From Promethearchaeia archaeon (GTDB taxonomy: Archaea; Asgardarchaeota; Lokiarchaeia; Sigyniarchaeales; SOKP01): DNA of 7,145 bases. The DNA lies in contig JAHQWX010000090.1 in assembly GCA_029856375.1 (NCBI GenBank), forward strand, positions 1-7,145, read 5' to 3'. Of the stretch, positions 1 through 5,854 are shown in pieces (position 1 is the first letter of the stretch; each line of letters opens with the position of its first letter). The translations under genes and the position numbers were made by a program. The notes beneath the pieces are model-generated. The model was given only the letters and a program-made list of their open reading frames with translations, was not told the origin of the DNA and made no database searches.

Positions 1-392
1 AAATATGTGTGATCCCGACAAGAAATATTGATGACACTGCGATTGTAATCGAACGAATTGCAATTCGAGAACAAGTAAAAGACGAAGCACCTTTATTATC
101 ACGTAGCGCTCCAAAACGTTTGAATCTTGCAGAAAATATCGAAGATAGAAGAGCTTATATAATGGAAGGCCTTTACGAGACAGGTCCCAAAAAAGCTAAA
201 TTGCTAATTGATAATTTTAAGACGCCATTTAAGGTATTTCAAGCAATTAAAAACTCACACATTTTGTTCACAAAAACCGGAAATCCTAAAGGGATTGAGG
301 GACCTTTAAGTAAAATTAAAGGATTTGGGCATAAATATTTGAAAAGAAATAAAGATTTGATATTAGGCGCTAAACAAAAAAAGGTTTCGTAA
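1..392 (+). CDS. XPF/Hef-family structure-specific nuclease, C-terminal part (5' end outside window)
   Basis: This reading frame is open from the left edge (codons from position 3 read I-C-V-I-P-T-R), so the GTG at 9 is not a real start and the gene is cut by the window. The first ~22 residues match the end of an ERCC4 nuclease domain (IPTRN, then a helix ending AIREQ). They are followed by a basic linker and a tandem helix-hairpin-helix region: hairpin 1 around GLYETGPKKAK and hairpin 2 around KIKGFGHKYLKR. Family members cut 3'-flap, fork and other branched DNA in repair and replication restart, using the (HhH)2 domain for DNA binding and dimerisation. The catalytic GDxxxERK motif lies upstream, outside the window. 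Two oddities are a longer than usual loop between the hairpins and the absence of a recognisable PCNA-binding (PIP) motif at the C-terminus, which ends in a lysine-rich tail. Whether a helicase domain precedes it (Hef) or not (short XPF) cannot be seen. Confidence 0.85.
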   Translation, partial: ICVIPTRNIDDTAIVIERIAIREQVKDEAPLLSRSAPKRLNLAENIEDRRAYIMEGLYETGPKKAKLLIDNFKTPFKVFQAIKNSHILFTKTGNPKGIEGPLSKIKGFGHKYLKRNKDLILGAKQKKVS

Positions 393-470
393 TAAAAATG
401 TGTTTAAAACTTAATCGTCATCTCTCAAATAGAGTCCAATTTAATAATCATTAAATAATTTCAAGCTAAT

Positions 471-482
471 TTTAAACTATAT
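471..482 (+). promoter_or_regulatory. Possible TATA element upstream of the SDR gene
   Basis: The 134-nt gap between the nuclease stop and the SDR start is very AT-rich. TTTAAACTATAT at this position could be an archaeal TATA box. It would place transcription start near 505-508, leaving a short leader that contains the GTGAA ribosome-binding-like element at 514-518. In such AT-rich sequence a TATA match is weak evidence. No T-tract terminator for the nuclease gene is evident here. Confidence 0.3.
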
Positions 483-526
483 CAATAAATTGTTAAAAAA
501 CTATAACAAGAGAGTGAAATTAAAAA

Positions 527-1471
527 ATGGGATTGTTAGATGGAAAAGTAGCAATTGTAACTGGCGCTGGACGCGGATTAGGTCGCGAAGAAGTCTTAGC
601 TTTAGCGAAGGAAGGATGTAAAGTATTGGTGAATGACTTAGGTGCTGGATTCGATGGAAGTGGAGAAAGCAAAGTCGCTGACGAGGTTGTAAACGAAGTT
701 AAAGGTATAGGCGGCGAAGCTATTGCTAATTACGATTCAGTTACCGACTTTAATAAAGCTAAAGCTATGATTGATCAAGCAATTAACGAATGGGGAAAAT
801 TGGACATTTTGGTCAATAATGCTGGTATCTTGAGAGATAGAATGATTTTCAATATGGCAGAAGCTGAGTGGGACGGAGTTATGGCGGTGCATTTAAAAGG
901 GACCTTTAACATGACGCGACATGTCGCAGAATATTTTAGAAGGGAGGGTAAAGCAGATCCTAAGAGGAAAAACTTCGGTAGAATTATTAATACAGCTTCA
1001 GACGCTGGTGTTTTAGGTAATATGGGCCAGGCGAACTATGGAGCAGCCAAAGCTGGCATTGCTGCTTTTACTCTTATTACGTCAATGGAGTTAAAAAAAT
1101 ACGCAACTGTTAATTGTATCGTCCCTATGGCTCGTACCCGATTAACTACTGATGCTACTCCAAAATTTGCTGATACTATGAAAAGAATTGACGCATCTGG
1201 TTTCGATATCTTCCATCCATCAAATGTAGCACCTATGATCGTGTTCTTGGCGTCTGATAAAGCGGGTAGGATTAATGGCGAAGTATTTCGAATAGCGGGA
1301 GATAAAGTCTGGATACTTCGAGGATGGCATTCTGTTAATAGGATCGATAATGCTGGAAAGCCTTTTACTCCTCAATTACTCTTAGAAAGGATTAAGTCAG
1401 AACTCATGAAAGGCATTCCTAAAAAAGAAGATATTATGAGCGTATCAAGTCAATTAGTCGAAAAAATGTAA
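527..1471 (+). CDS. SDR-family 3-hydroxyacyl-CoA dehydrogenase, HSD17B4/MFE-2-like
   Basis: This 314-residue short-chain dehydrogenase probably oxidises (3R)-hydroxyacyl-CoA with NAD. Visible motifs are the cofactor loop TGAGRGLG (12-19), Asp37 at the end of strand 2 (NAD over NADP preference), VNNAG (96-100), and the catalytic Ser158, Tyr171 and Lys175 in the correct S-x12-Y-x3-K spacing. His122 sits where classical SDRs have the tetrad Asn, as in the MFE-2 family. The segment VNDLGAGFDGSG and the stretch NNAGILRDR...VHLKGTF are close to the dehydrogenase domain of peroxisomal multifunctional enzyme type 2. The C-terminal tail (about 250-310, including KPFTPQLL) also follows that family. The hydratase (MaoC/hotdog) and SCP2 domains of MFE-2 are absent. 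The ATG at 527 is preceded by GAGAGTGAA. Substrate range is inferred; a role in another acyl-CoA or ketoacid pathway is possible. A strong oligo-T stretch follows, so it looks monocistronic. Confidence 0.9.
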   Translation: MGLLDGKVAIVTGAGRGLGREEVLALAKEGCKVLVNDLGAGFDGSGESKVADEVVNEVKGIGGEAIANYDSVTDFNKAKAMIDQAINEWGKLDILVNNAGILRDRMIFNMAEAEWDGVMAVHLKGTFNMTRHVAEYFRREGKADPKRKNFGRIINTASDAGVLGNMGQANYGAAKAGIAAFTLITSMELKKYATVNCIVPMARTRLTTDATPKFADTMKRIDASGFDIFHPSNVAPMIVFLASDKAGRINGEVFRIAGDKVWILRGWHSVNRIDNAGKPFTPQLLLERIKSELMKGIPKKEDIMSVSSQLVEKM

Positions 1472-1480
1472 ATTCTCCTA

Positions 1481-1514
1481 TTTTTTTCTTTTTTTTTCTT
1501 GTTTTATTTTTATT
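1481..1514 (+). terminator. Oligo-T archaeal-type terminator after the SDR gene
   Basis: Ten bases after the SDR stop codon there are runs of 7, 2+7 and further T residues interrupted by single C, G or A bases, with no stem-loop upstream. This fits intrinsic archaeal termination, which depends on U-rich tracts without a hairpin. It separates the SDR gene from the GTPase gene. Confidence 0.65.
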
Positions 1515-1542
1515 ATTGTGTAATATCCTTTTATTAGTAAAG

Positions 1543-1552
1543 AATTAAATAC
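1543..1552 (+). promoter_or_regulatory. Possible TATA element upstream of the longin-GTPase gene
   Basis: AATTAAATAC preceded by purine-rich AAAG could be a BRE/TATA pair, giving a transcript start near 1575 and a leader of about 20 nt before the TTG at 1595. It lies after the T-tract that should end the SDR transcript, so a separate promoter is needed here. The region is AT-rich, so the exact element is uncertain. Confidence 0.3.
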
Positions 1553-1594
1553 TTTATTTTCCATCATAAATTTAATTGGTAATAAATAGGTTTA

Positions 1595-3067
1595 TTGTTT
1601 TTAGGGTGGTTTAATATCTTACGACAAGTTTATGTCTTTAAAGACGGAAATGAAATCTTCTCTAGGAGTTATGGAAAAGCGCTATCTCCCGAACTTTTCG
1701 ATTCTTTATTAAATCAAATTAATAAGGTTGCCTTCAAGGGAGATCGCGATAAAACGGACTTTTTTGATTATTATAATAGCAGAGTAATATACGCGACATC
1801 GAATGAGATGAATATTCTTTTTTTCTTTATCAGCTCCATGTCGTTAACTTTTGAAAATCTAAAAGATCAAATGTCGTTGCTAAAAACCGAATTTCTCAAC
1901 CTATTTAGCGATGTTCTAAAGGGTGAGTTCGATGCTTCGATGTTTGACCTTTTTGAACCAACTTTAGACAAGATACACAGAAATCTTAAACCAAAAATTT
2001 CCCTTGTTGGTTTTTCGGGAGTTGGAAAAACTACAATAACTAGGTTAATTAAAGCAGAAGAGATACCCACTGAACATATACCCACAATAACAGGCGATAT
2101 TTCGACGATAAAAATTGGAAAATTACAATTTAATCTGTGGGATTTTGCAGGCCAAGAAGAATTCAGCTTCTTATGGAATAAATTTATTCACGGAAGCGAT
2201 GCAGTCCTTTTAATATCAGATTCGTCGATTGAAAATGTAGAAAAATCCAAGTTTTTCGCTGAGCTAATAAAAGAAGAAGCACCTAGAGCTCACGCCGCAG
2301 TAATTGCAAATAAACAGGATATACCTGGTGTACTCCCTCCCGACGAAATCGAAAAAAGTTTAGGCATGAAAGCGTATAAGATGATCGCCATAGATCCTGA
2401 GAATAGGGAAAAAATGATTACAATTATCGCAGATATTCTTGAAATAAGCGCTGATGTGAGTCCTTTATTACAACCTCTGTTCGAAAGAGATAGACTTTTA
2501 GAGGAAACAGAACAAGTCCTCGCTCAAGGAGATTTTACGCTTGCGCTAAAGCATTACGATAGAATTGCCGAATTAAGTTTCGAGATAGGAGATGATAGCT
2601 TGGGAAACCAAGTTCTACAAGATGCAGAGCGAATAAAAGAAAAATTAGGGCAAATAAGAGAATCTTCACTAGAAGTTGTTGATTCGAAAACAGCTCAACC
2701 CACCCCTCCACCTGCGGCTCCACCAGAGCCTTCTGAAGCACCTCAGACACAAGCACCTCCGTCCCAACCACCCGCAGAGACTTCGGTTACTCCAGCTCCA
2801 CCGCCTGTAGAGGTACCACCGGAACCTGCACCTGAACCAACTGAACCGCCTAAAAATCGAAAAGGTGAGTTACAAAACGCAATAATGGACCTAAATATCA
2901 AATTAACTAAAATTAGTCAAATGGAAATCGATATTGACATGAAAGAAATTGCAGGGGAAATTAGTAGCGAAGTAGCGAAGCAGAAAATAGAGAAAATGGA
3001 AGCACTTAAGGCAAATATAGCTAACCAAAAAAAAGAAATTGAAGATTTACTCGCTAAAATGAATTAA
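1595..3067 (+). CDS. Longin-like domain / Arf-like GTPase / TPR-like / proline-rich / coiled-coil fusion protein
   Basis: This 490-residue multidomain protein has no N-terminal Met codon; the TTG at 1595 is the best start because an in-frame stop lies at 1583 and the first ATG would remove most of the first domain. Residues ~8-105 have the beta-beta-alpha-beta-beta-alpha pattern of a longin domain (QVYVFKDG, IFSRSYGK, a helix, RVIYATSN, NILFFFIS, a long helix). Residues ~132-285 are a small GTPase: G1 GFSGVGKTT (139-147), switch I IPTIT (162-166), G3 WDFAGQ (182-187, catalytic-type Gln187 kept) and G4 NKQD (239-242). The WDxxGQ and NKQDIPG style is Arf-like; the G5 SAK-type motif is degenerate (AIDPEN). 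Residues ~295-350 form TPR-like helices (GDFTLALKHYDR). Residues 369-419 hold about 23 prolines, and 424-490 are a charged heptad-like coiled coil. No transmembrane segment or N-terminal myristoylation Gly is evident. A cytosolic scaffold or switch acting at membranes is inferred; partners are unknown. Confidence 0.88.
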   Translation: MFLGWFNILRQVYVFKDGNEIFSRSYGKALSPELFDSLLNQINKVAFKGDRDKTDFFDYYNSRVIYATSNEMNILFFFISSMSLTFENLKDQMSLLKTEFLNLFSDVLKGEFDASMFDLFEPTLDKIHRNLKPKISLVGFSGVGKTTITRLIKAEEIPTEHIPTITGDISTIKIGKLQFNLWDFAGQEEFSFLWNKFIHGSDAVLLISDSSIENVEKSKFFAELIKEEAPRAHAAVIANKQDIPGVLPPDEIEKSLGMKAYKMIAIDPENREKMITIIADILEISADVSPLLQPLFERDRLLEETEQVLAQGDFTLALKHYDRIAELSFEIGDDSLGNQVLQDAERIKEKLGQIRESSLEVVDSKTAQPTPPPAAPPEPSEAPQTQAPPSQPPAETSVTPAPPPVEVPPEPAPEPTEPPKNRKGELQNAIMDLNIKLTKISQMEIDIDMKEIAGEISSEVAKQKIEKMEALKANIANQKKEIEDLLAKMN

Positions 3068-3072
3068 TTTTG

Positions 3073-4806
3073 CTATCTTTTTAATCGATTTCCATAGTTT
3101 TCTAATATTTTTGCTTTTCTATACTTAATATTACCCGCTTCGTGATGAGTATCGAAGAAGAAATCGAAAGGATCTTTGATATCTTCCATCAGTCGTTCCG
3201 AATATAATAACGAGTAAAGTCTTTTTCCCTTTTCTGATACAGATATGATACCATTATCTAATTGGATTAATATTTTTTCATTGACAAGCTTTTTTATTAT
3301 AACGCTTAATCCATTTTCTTTGAAAAAGTACAACCCAAAATAACTAAATTCCGTATATATCTCTTCTCCTTTTTTCAAAGAGTTATTGAAAATCACATCT
3401 AATTCCTCAAGTGTTAGCTTCCCCTCCCCTTGATCTTCAAAGACTATTAAAATCCACTTTATCACATATTCTTCAAGAGTTTCTTCGTACGACATCCGAA
3501 AGTTCTCAAATTCTTCTTCCTTTCCATCTCCAGTTATGAACTCGGTTATAATTTCAAAGACTTCTTTAAAAATAAGAACGCATACAATGATAGCGATAAT
3601 TGGATCTAAGTAATAAAATCCAGGCATACCAATTGAAGTCCCAAAATCAGAAAATATCGCTCCTGTTATAATGCCAATAGATAATAAAATATTTACTCTA
3701 CTATCAATTGCGCTAGCGACTAACGATGAATTTCGATTTTTTTTCCCTACGAAATTCTTCAATGTTCTTAAGTAAGTATTTAGAAAAATGGAAATTAGAG
3801 AAATGATTATGATTATATAAGAATTCGAAACTGGTTGGGGAGAAAAGAGCGCTCCGATCGCATCAAGAATAATTGAAATTCCCATAAAAGTCATTAAGCA
3901 TACTAGTATGATGTTTACTGCCTTTTCTTTATCAAATTTTATGCCTATTCCAATTAAGATCACAGCAACACAGTCCAAGAAATTCTCAAATCCCTCTGCC
4001 ATTAAAGATTGAGAATTAAACATCCCCAAAACTATTTTAAAAAGACTAATTACAAATAAACCTACAAACGACCTGATCAACACTGCGTTACTGTTTAAGA
4101 TCTTATTAAATCTTCCAACTTGTTGATTTATTGTATCTTCCCAAATTCTCGTTTGGGCCTGTCCAGTCTCGGTAAGACATATAGATTCGTTCTTAATATC
4201 AGCATATCTTAATCCACATAAGTGATATATAGAAGATTTTGCTGTTTCTTCGTCAAAATACACCTTATCTATGAAAATATTAAAAGTGCCTTTTATCCTT
4301 TCTTTTAACTCAGAAAATTTCAATTTACCTTGTTTTAAATGTTCCATTGCGGCGAATTCCAATCTATTTATTGGAAAGATTTCAATTTTTCTTCTATGAA
4401 ATCCAACTGCGAATATTCTTATGAGAGGATTTATAGAAATTAAAATATTTACTATAATCGATATAGAAAATGCAAATCGCGTGATTGTTGGCTCTGGGAG
4501 CAGAATTCCTGTTGTAAAGAATAACATAACATATATAAGAATTATAAGAAATAAAATCCATGGAATCAATAAGCTTCTAAATCGTAATTTTATGTGAAAT
4601 TGCTCAAAAATGGTGCTGATTCCGTGTCTAATATAAGGTGCTATATAGAATAACCCAAAATAAGTGACTAAAAAGCTTATTTGTAATTCTCCAATAACAA
4701 GGAATTCCATAATAAAAAGCGCGAGTGAAATTATCACATAAGTTAAAAGAACTTGCTTAGTATATTCAAATCTCCATATCTTCTCGAATATATTTTTTGA
4801 GCTCAA
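3073..4806 (-). CDS. CDF-like membrane transporter with internal and C-terminal winged-helix-like domains
   Basis: This 577-residue protein starts at a TTG, fixed by a perfect AAGGAGGT 8 nt upstream. Residues ~18-134 hold about four hydrophobic helices of unknown family. Residues ~146-225 look like a soluble winged helix (LEFAAMEHLKQGK, FSELKERI, SSIYHLCGLRYADI, wing ending CLTETGQ). Residues ~236-420 resemble the six-helix cation diffusion facilitator core, with AEGFENFLD in CDF helix 2, SAIDSRVN in helix 5 and YLDPIIAI before helix 6. Residues ~438-540 form a second winged-helix-like unit (KWILIVF, LTLEELDVIF, SVIIKKLVNEKIL, wing IISVSEKGK). The usual CDF C-terminal ferredoxin-like dimer domain is not visible. 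CDF proteins exchange divalent metals (Zn, Mn, Fe, Co, Cd) for protons. The metal-site residues are altered here (Glu274, Asp278, Asp368, Asn372), so specificity or even transport is uncertain. Its stop lies 5 nt from that of the convergent GTPase gene. Confidence 0.78.
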   Translation of the reverse strand: MSSKNIFEKIWRFEYTKQVLLTYVIISLALFIMEFLVIGELQISFLVTYFGLFYIAPYIRHGISTIFEQFHIKLRFRSLLIPWILFLIILIYVMLFFTTGILLPEPTITRFAFSISIIVNILISINPLIRIFAVGFHRRKIEIFPINRLEFAAMEHLKQGKLKFSELKERIKGTFNIFIDKVYFDEETAKSSIYHLCGLRYADIKNESICLTETGQAQTRIWEDTINQQVGRFNKILNSNAVLIRSFVGLFVISLFKIVLGMFNSQSLMAEGFENFLDCVAVILIGIGIKFDKEKAVNIILVCLMTFMGISIILDAIGALFSPQPVSNSYIIIIISLISIFLNTYLRTLKNFVGKKNRNSSLVASAIDSRVNILLSIGIITGAIFSDFGTSIGMPGFYYLDPIIAIIVCVLIFKEVFEIITEFITGDGKEEEFENFRMSYEETLEEYVIKWILIVFEDQGEGKLTLEELDVIFNNSLKKGEEIYTEFSYFGLYFFKENGLSVIIKKLVNEKILIQLDNGIISVSEKGKRLYSLLYSERLMEDIKDPFDFFFDTHHEAGNIKYRKAKILENYGNRLKR

Positions 4807-4814
4807 ATATTATT

Positions 4815-4822
4815 ACCTCCTT
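4815..4822 (-). promoter_or_regulatory. Strong Shine-Dalgarno site selecting a TTG start
   Basis: On the minus strand this reads AAGGAGGT, a full match to the archaeal 16S 3' end. It lies 8 nt before the TTG at 4806-4804. It is the only full-length site in the window and decides the start of the CDF-like gene, which otherwise has no Met codon nearby. Confidence 0.85.
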
Positions 4823-4827
4823 AGAAT

Positions 4828-4877
4828 AAATGGATTTCTCTATTTCGATCTTTTTGATTATGAATAATAATCCATTT
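4828..4877. repeat. 9-bp perfect inverted repeat in the leader of the CDF-like gene
   Basis: AAATGGATT at 4828-4836 is the exact reverse complement of AATCCATTT at 4869-4877, with a 32-nt spacer that contains the smaller ATC-T5-GAT inverted repeat. It lies just upstream of the ribosome-binding site of the minus-strand gene. It could be an operator pair or a leader hairpin, but AT-rich sequence produces such matches by chance. Confidence 0.35.
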
Positions 4878-4937
4878 CTAGAATTTAAGTAATTTTTCCT
4901 TTTCTTGGCTTCTTTAAAATTAAAAAGCAATGAAAAA

Positions 4938-4955
4938 TTATATGTAAATATAAAT
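4938..4955 (+). promoter_or_regulatory. TATA-like region for the crotonase-fold gene
   Basis: TTATATGTA and the overlapping AAATATAAAT lie 15-35 nt before the candidate GTG starts. Depending on which is used, transcription would begin around 4966 or 4977, so the mRNA would be leaderless or almost so. This is the plus-strand half of the 159-nt divergent intergenic region shared with the CDF-like gene. Confidence 0.4.
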
Positions 4956-4965
4956 TAATAAAAAA

Positions 4966-5835
4966 GTGAAGTCGAACGTGAATATTGAAGATTTTACAGA
5001 TATAATTTACGAGAAAGAAGAGAATGGAATATGCACGATCACCATCAATAGACCAGAAAGAAGAAACGCTTTAACGCATGTTACTTTTTTAGAAATTCAA
5101 ACTGTCCTTGCAGATATGGAAGCCGATAAGAACGCGCGCGTATTAATAATAACGGGAAGTGAAGAAGGTAAAGCTTTTTCTTCTGGGGGCTATTTCAATA
5201 TGAAATTTGTAACCTCAATCCCCGAAGAAATCAAGAAAGAATTAGATCTAGCTGATATCGCTCAAAAAAGATTGTGTATGAAATTTTGGGATTTCTCCAA
5301 ACCAGTCATTGCCGCTATTAACGGTTTAGCGATTGGTGCTGGTATAACTATGCCACTGTCTTGTGCTGACTTGATTTATATGTCAGAAGATGCGTGGTTT
5401 GGGATGTATTTTATTAAAAGAGGCATAGTTCCAGAGTATGCAATGTCGTTTGTTTTGCCATTTTTCCTTGGATTTCAAAGAGCTAAGGAAATTCTCTATT
5501 TTGGCGAAAATATTTCAGCTCAAGAAGCGTTTAACCTCGGCTTGATTAATAAGGTATTACCACCTGACGAATTAATGCCGTATGCAAGAGAAATTGCCTT
5601 GAAATTAATTCCCCCAAAAGCACCGAGCATCGCTATCTCGTTAATGAAAAAGATGCTGCATAAATACTTTAAAAATATAATTGCAGATACATTGGATTTA
5701 GAAAACGAAGGAAACCACATTGCGTTTAAAACGCACGACTTTCGTGAATCAACGAAATCTCTCCAACAGAAACGCGATCCCATTTTTACAGGAAAAACAA
5801 ATAAAACAATTAAAGACTTTCTGAATAAATTTTAA
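4966..5835 (+). CDS. Enoyl-CoA hydratase/isomerase (crotonase) family protein, isomerase-like active site
   Basis: This crotonase-fold protein has 289 residues from the GTG at 4966, or 285 from the GTG at 4978. The latter may be the true start because GTGAA then sits 7 nt upstream, as in two other genes here; an in-frame stop at 4951 limits the choice. Numbered from 4966, ITINRPERRNAL (25-36) is the family signature. The oxyanion-hole segments are AFSSGG (70-75) and NGLAIGAG (119-126), and AQEAFNLGLINKV (185-197) is the conserved distal motif. The two glutamates that catalyse hydration in classical enoyl-CoA hydratases are replaced (Thr128 and Phe149 by alignment). Glu157 in the motif VPEYAMSF instead occupies the position used by delta3,delta2-enoyl-CoA isomerases. 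It therefore probably shifts a double bond in unsaturated acyl-CoAs, or performs another crotonase-type reaction, rather than hydrating. The C-terminal ~35 residues form a polar, lysine-rich extension. It is convergent with the dehydrogenase gene. Confidence 0.88.
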   Translation: MKSNVNIEDFTDIIYEKEENGICTITINRPERRNALTHVTFLEIQTVLADMEADKNARVLIITGSEEGKAFSSGGYFNMKFVTSIPEEIKKELDLADIAQKRLCMKFWDFSKPVIAAINGLAIGAGITMPLSCADLIYMSEDAWFGMYFIKRGIVPEYAMSFVLPFFLGFQRAKEILYFGENISAQEAFNLGLINKVLPPDELMPYAREIALKLIPPKAPSIAISLMKKMLHKYFKNIIADTLDLENEGNHIAFKTHDFRESTKSLQQKRDPIFTGKTNKTIKDFLNKF

Positions 5836-5836
5836 C

Positions 5837-5850
5837 TTTTTTTATTTTCT
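5837..5850 (+). terminator. Oligo-T terminator after the crotonase gene
   Basis: Directly after the stop codon come seven T residues, then ATTTTCTTTTATT into the convergent gene's stop. No hairpin is visible. It fits a U-tract archaeal terminator within the 19-nt gap between the two convergent genes. No equally clear tract exists for the opposite strand. Confidence 0.55.
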
Positions 5851-5854
5851 TTTA

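Noticed and set aside
1481..1514. Homopolymer T tracts as a possible phase-variation switch
   Set aside because: The tract is intergenic, after a stop codon and interrupted by other bases; a terminator is the simpler reading.
2535..2771. Minus-strand open frame opposite the TPR-like and proline-rich part of the GTPase gene
   Set aside because: It is the shadow of proline, glutamate and alanine codons, with no domain and no start signals of its own.
2699..2850. Repetitive CCA/CCT-rich DNA that might be a tandem repeat or inserted element
   Set aside because: The reading frame is continuous, units are irregular, and the pattern is explained by the proline-rich linker; there are no flanking repeats or mobile-element features.
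4837..4868. Spacer between the inverted repeats as a riboswitch or small RNA
   Set aside because: No conserved aptamer features or stable GC-containing stems are visible; only AT-rich pairing is possible.
5520..5783. Minus-strand open frame opposite the crotonase gene
   Set aside because: It is antisense to conserved crotonase sequence, with no ribosome-binding site or recognisable motif.
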